From positions 62,001-126,000 of the forward strand of contig CAZUAQ010000001.1 in NCBI GenBank assembly GCA_964618455.1: DNA of 64,000 nt. The letters run 5' to 3'. The notes below the pieces were generated by a model. It did no database searches, was not told the origin of the DNA, and was given only the letters and a program-made list of their open reading frames with translations. Positions 62,233 to 64,000 of this stretch are shown one piece after another. The translations under genes and the position numbers were made by a program. Within the stretch, counting starts at the first letter, position 1, and each line of letters opens with the position of its first letter. Source of the stretch: CAZUAQ01 sp964618455. Lineage in GTDB: Bacteria > Planctomycetota > Phycisphaerae > UBA1845 > PWPN01.

Positions 62233-64000
62233 TCAATCGTCGCAGGCGGGATCGGCCGGCACGTCCGGACCGCTGGAGCATCCCGCGAACGCGGCGAAGT
62301 CGCCCTGGTCCACGTCGCCGTCCGGTCCATCCACGCCATCCCGATCGAAGCACTGACAGTACTCGAACCCTGCGCCCGTCGGGTAGGCGTTGCCGCTTCC
62401 CGAACTGCAGAGCTGGAAGAGGGCGAAGTCGACGCCGTCGACGTCGCCATCGGCATCCGCATCGGCGAAGGGATCATTGCAGATCGAGAACTCGAAGGTC
62501 ATCGAGTCTGCGTGGACGGCGGCAGGCGATCCATTGACCGTGTCGACCAGCTCCCACACGATCGTGATGACCTCGCTGAGGGCGAAGCCTTCGACGCTGG
62601 AGAAGCACCAGTCGTTGCCCTCCGGTACCGACGTGCTCGCGATCAGCGTGCCGTCGGGTCCGTAGCCGTCGACCAGCTTGATGTTGACGTTGCCCACGCC
62701 GCCCCAGCTGAACCAGCCGCCGAAGACGACACCGGCGCTGGCGTCCACCTTCAGGGCCTGCCAGGCCACTTCGTCCTCGCCTTCACCCGTGGACATGCTG
62801 GCGTAGTGACCGCCGTCGCAGCCCGTCGTCGCCTCGGGGCAAGCGCAGCTCAGCAGCGGGCACTCAAGCGGGAACTGCACCACGCCTTCGCGAATCAGCT
62901 CGTCCGAGAAGTTCCAGTAGCTGACCGGCTCGAGGTTCGGGATACGCGGATCTTGGGGATCCTCGGAACCGCAGAAGAGCGGCGCGACGGGTTCTTCAAA
63001 GCCCGGGTTGGCGATGGTCGTCGGGGCACTGACAAAGCCTTCGATCAGGCTGTCGATACACCCGTTGCTTCGGACGATGACATCGAAGGCCACCGCTCCC
63101 GGAGCGGGAAGATCGCTGACCTCACAGGTCAGCGTGGTGTCGTTGACCACGAGAACGTTGGTGCCGAAGATCGTCTGGCCCTGGGTGGCGAAGATGACCT
63201 CGGGCGATGCGCCGGAGAACCCGGAGCCGGTGATCGTCAGCAGGATCGGGCCGACCGTCGCGTTGTCCACGGCGGGAGGATCGATGCCGGTCAGCGTGAT
63301 CGGCTGCGTGCACTCCTCCAGGATCAGACCGTCGGCATGGGCTACGTGAGGCGCTTCATCGCCGACACCCGACACTTCCCACGCGGCGGTCATGATGCCA
63401 CTGGAGGCCACGCCTTCGACATAACCGAAAGTCCAATCCACAATTGCGTTCGCCTCTCCAGCGAGTACTTCGACACTCGCGCCCGGCATCGCGGCGGCGG
63501 TACTGTCTCCGTCAAGGAGTTCGAGGGTCACGGAGTTCGCCGCATTCCCCTCGGACCGGTGGCTGAAGAAGCCGCTGAGCGTATAGGTGCTGCTCGGACT
63601 GGAGGTCACCGTCTGGTAGAACTGGGCCGCTCCCGAATCCTCGTAGGACAGGGTACTGTGATAGTGAATACCCAGGCTCGGATCCGGGCACGACGGGAAA
63701 TCGAGCGTTTGCCACTGGTCATCCCGGAACTGCAGAATCGGATCGCTTCGCGACATGTAGCCGTTCCAGAAGCGCGCCTGCCAGTCGCTGGCGGGTGTGA
63801 ACGTCTCCACGCGCCCACCTTCGCAGTCCTGGAAGGATGCCGGCAACTCGAAGCTGCCGTTGATGAGATTGGGGCCGGTCTGAGCGACCACGAATCCTTC
63901 ACGCCAGACAATGGGATCATGTGTTCCCACTTCGACGATGATGTTGCGATAGCCGGTCGGCGCATCGGTGAGATCGAACGTGGCTGTCGCCTGCGTCCCG
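62233..64000 (-). CDS. Large secreted protein with IPT/TIG and dockerin-like domains, 5' part missing
   Basis: The frame is open from 64000 down to the stop at 62233, so the gene continues beyond the right edge (588 residues visible). In order: a beta-sandwich region starting NLINGSFELPASFQD (a PEP-CTERM/CBM-like opening), an IPT/TIG domain (ITLTGIDPPAVDNATVGPILLTITGSGFSG, about residues 235-325), a second jelly-roll-like domain starting NPGFEEPVAPLF, and an Asp-rich tail with two repeats (DADGDVDGVDFALFQ and DGDVDQGDFAAFAGC) resembling a type I dockerin or EF-hand pair. The tail Cys (CSSG, CQC) may be paired. The protein is likely extracellular and modular; partners are unknown. Confidence 0.85.
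   Translation of the reverse strand, partial: GTQATATFDLTDAPTGYRNIIVEVGTHDPIVWREGFVVAQTGPNLINGSFELPASFQDCEGGRVETFTPASDWQARFWNGYMSRSDPILQFRDDQWQTLDFPSCPDPSLGIHYHSTLSYEDSGAAQFYQTVTSSPSSTYTLSGFFSHRSEGNAANSVTLELLDGDSTAAAMPGASVEVLAGEANAIVDWTFGYVEGVASSGIMTAAWEVSGVGDEAPHVAHADGLILEECTQPITLTGIDPPAVDNATVGPILLTITGSGFSGASPEVIFATQGQTIFGTNVLVVNDTTLTCEVSDLPAPGAVAFDVIVRSNGCIDSLIEGFVSAPTTIANPGFEEPVAPLFCGSEDPQDPRIPNLEPVSYWNFSDELIREGVVQFPLECPLLSCACPEATTGCDGGHYASMSTGEGEDEVAWQALKVDASAGVVFGGWFSWGGVGNVNIKLVDGYGPDGTLIASTSVPEGNDWCFSSVEGFALSEVITIVWELVDTVNGSPAAVHADSMTFEFSICNDPFADADADGDVDGVDFALFQLCSSGSGNAYPTGAGFEYCQCFDRDGVDGPDGDVDQGDFAAFAGCSSGPDVPADPACDD

Overview
The window is GC-rich and densely coded. It looks like chromosome from a member of the Planctomycetota, perhaps of the Phycisphaerae type. 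That placement is inferred from the protein mix: an exosortase/PEP-CTERM surface-sorting system (an EpsI-like helper and three short secreted proteins with C-terminal sorting tails), very large TPR proteins, FG-GAP/CRTAC1-type secreted lipoproteins, several Tat-exported Gfo/Idh/MocA oxidoreductases, an LptD-type outer-membrane protein and a dockerin-like Asp-rich tail. No rRNA gene, phage, CRISPR array or insertion-sequence transposase was seen.

Layout. 0.2-16 kb: a Flp-type pilin, a NeuD/PglD-like sugar O-acyltransferase, an EpsI-like protein followed by a 1657-residue membrane-anchored TPR protein, convergent methionine synthase (metH), then a TPR / CRTAC1-lipoprotein / TPR trio. 16-19.5 kb: two PEP-CTERM proteins, each with a recognisable promoter, a long structured leader and (both) a hairpin terminator, around a nucleotide-sugar epimerase. 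19.6-25.1 kb: a probable operon starting from a consensus promoter, with a DksA/TraR-like protein carrying a histone-like Lys/Ser tail, then lspA, ribD, a secreted tyrosine phosphatase, a small membrane protein and a bioF/kbl-like PLP enzyme. 25.2-27.2 kb: tRNA-Glu(CTC), small lipoproteins, a zinc-ribbon protein and the remnant of a GNAT acetyltransferase. 27.3-37.4 kb: a Gfo/Idh oxidoreductase, a rhomboid protease, a SirB1-like protein, an alcohol dehydrogenase/GT9/secreted-protein gene group, an EboB/TatD-like hydrolase and a small cassette flanked by inverted repeats. Three kinds of short palindromic repeat occur in this stretch.

37.4-47.5 kb: an FG-GAP lipoprotein, a signalling island of one histidine kinase and three stand-alone receiver proteins, an RNA 2',3'-cyclic phosphodiesterase, an SRPBCC protein divergent from an amidohydrolase, a third PEP-CTERM-like protein, and a translationally coupled ECF sigma factor / membrane regulator / exported coiled-coil operon. 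47.5-56 kb: a YfhO-like membrane protein, an HtrA protease, a small gene on the minus strand, and an LptD-like protein behind a perfect consensus promoter. 56-64 kb: a glycosidase-like protein, a zinc-ribbon membrane protein, a second Gfo/Idh oxidoreductase, an enolase-superfamily enzyme, an exported PHP-domain protein, and the 3' part of a large secreted protein that runs off the right edge.

The common theme is envelope and surface biology: export (Sec, Tat, lipoprotein), lipoprotein maturation (LspA), sorting (EpsI/PEP-CTERM), outer-membrane assembly (LptD), quality control (HtrA, rhomboid) and carbohydrate-related enzymes. All functional calls come from motif recognition in the translated sequence; no database search was run.
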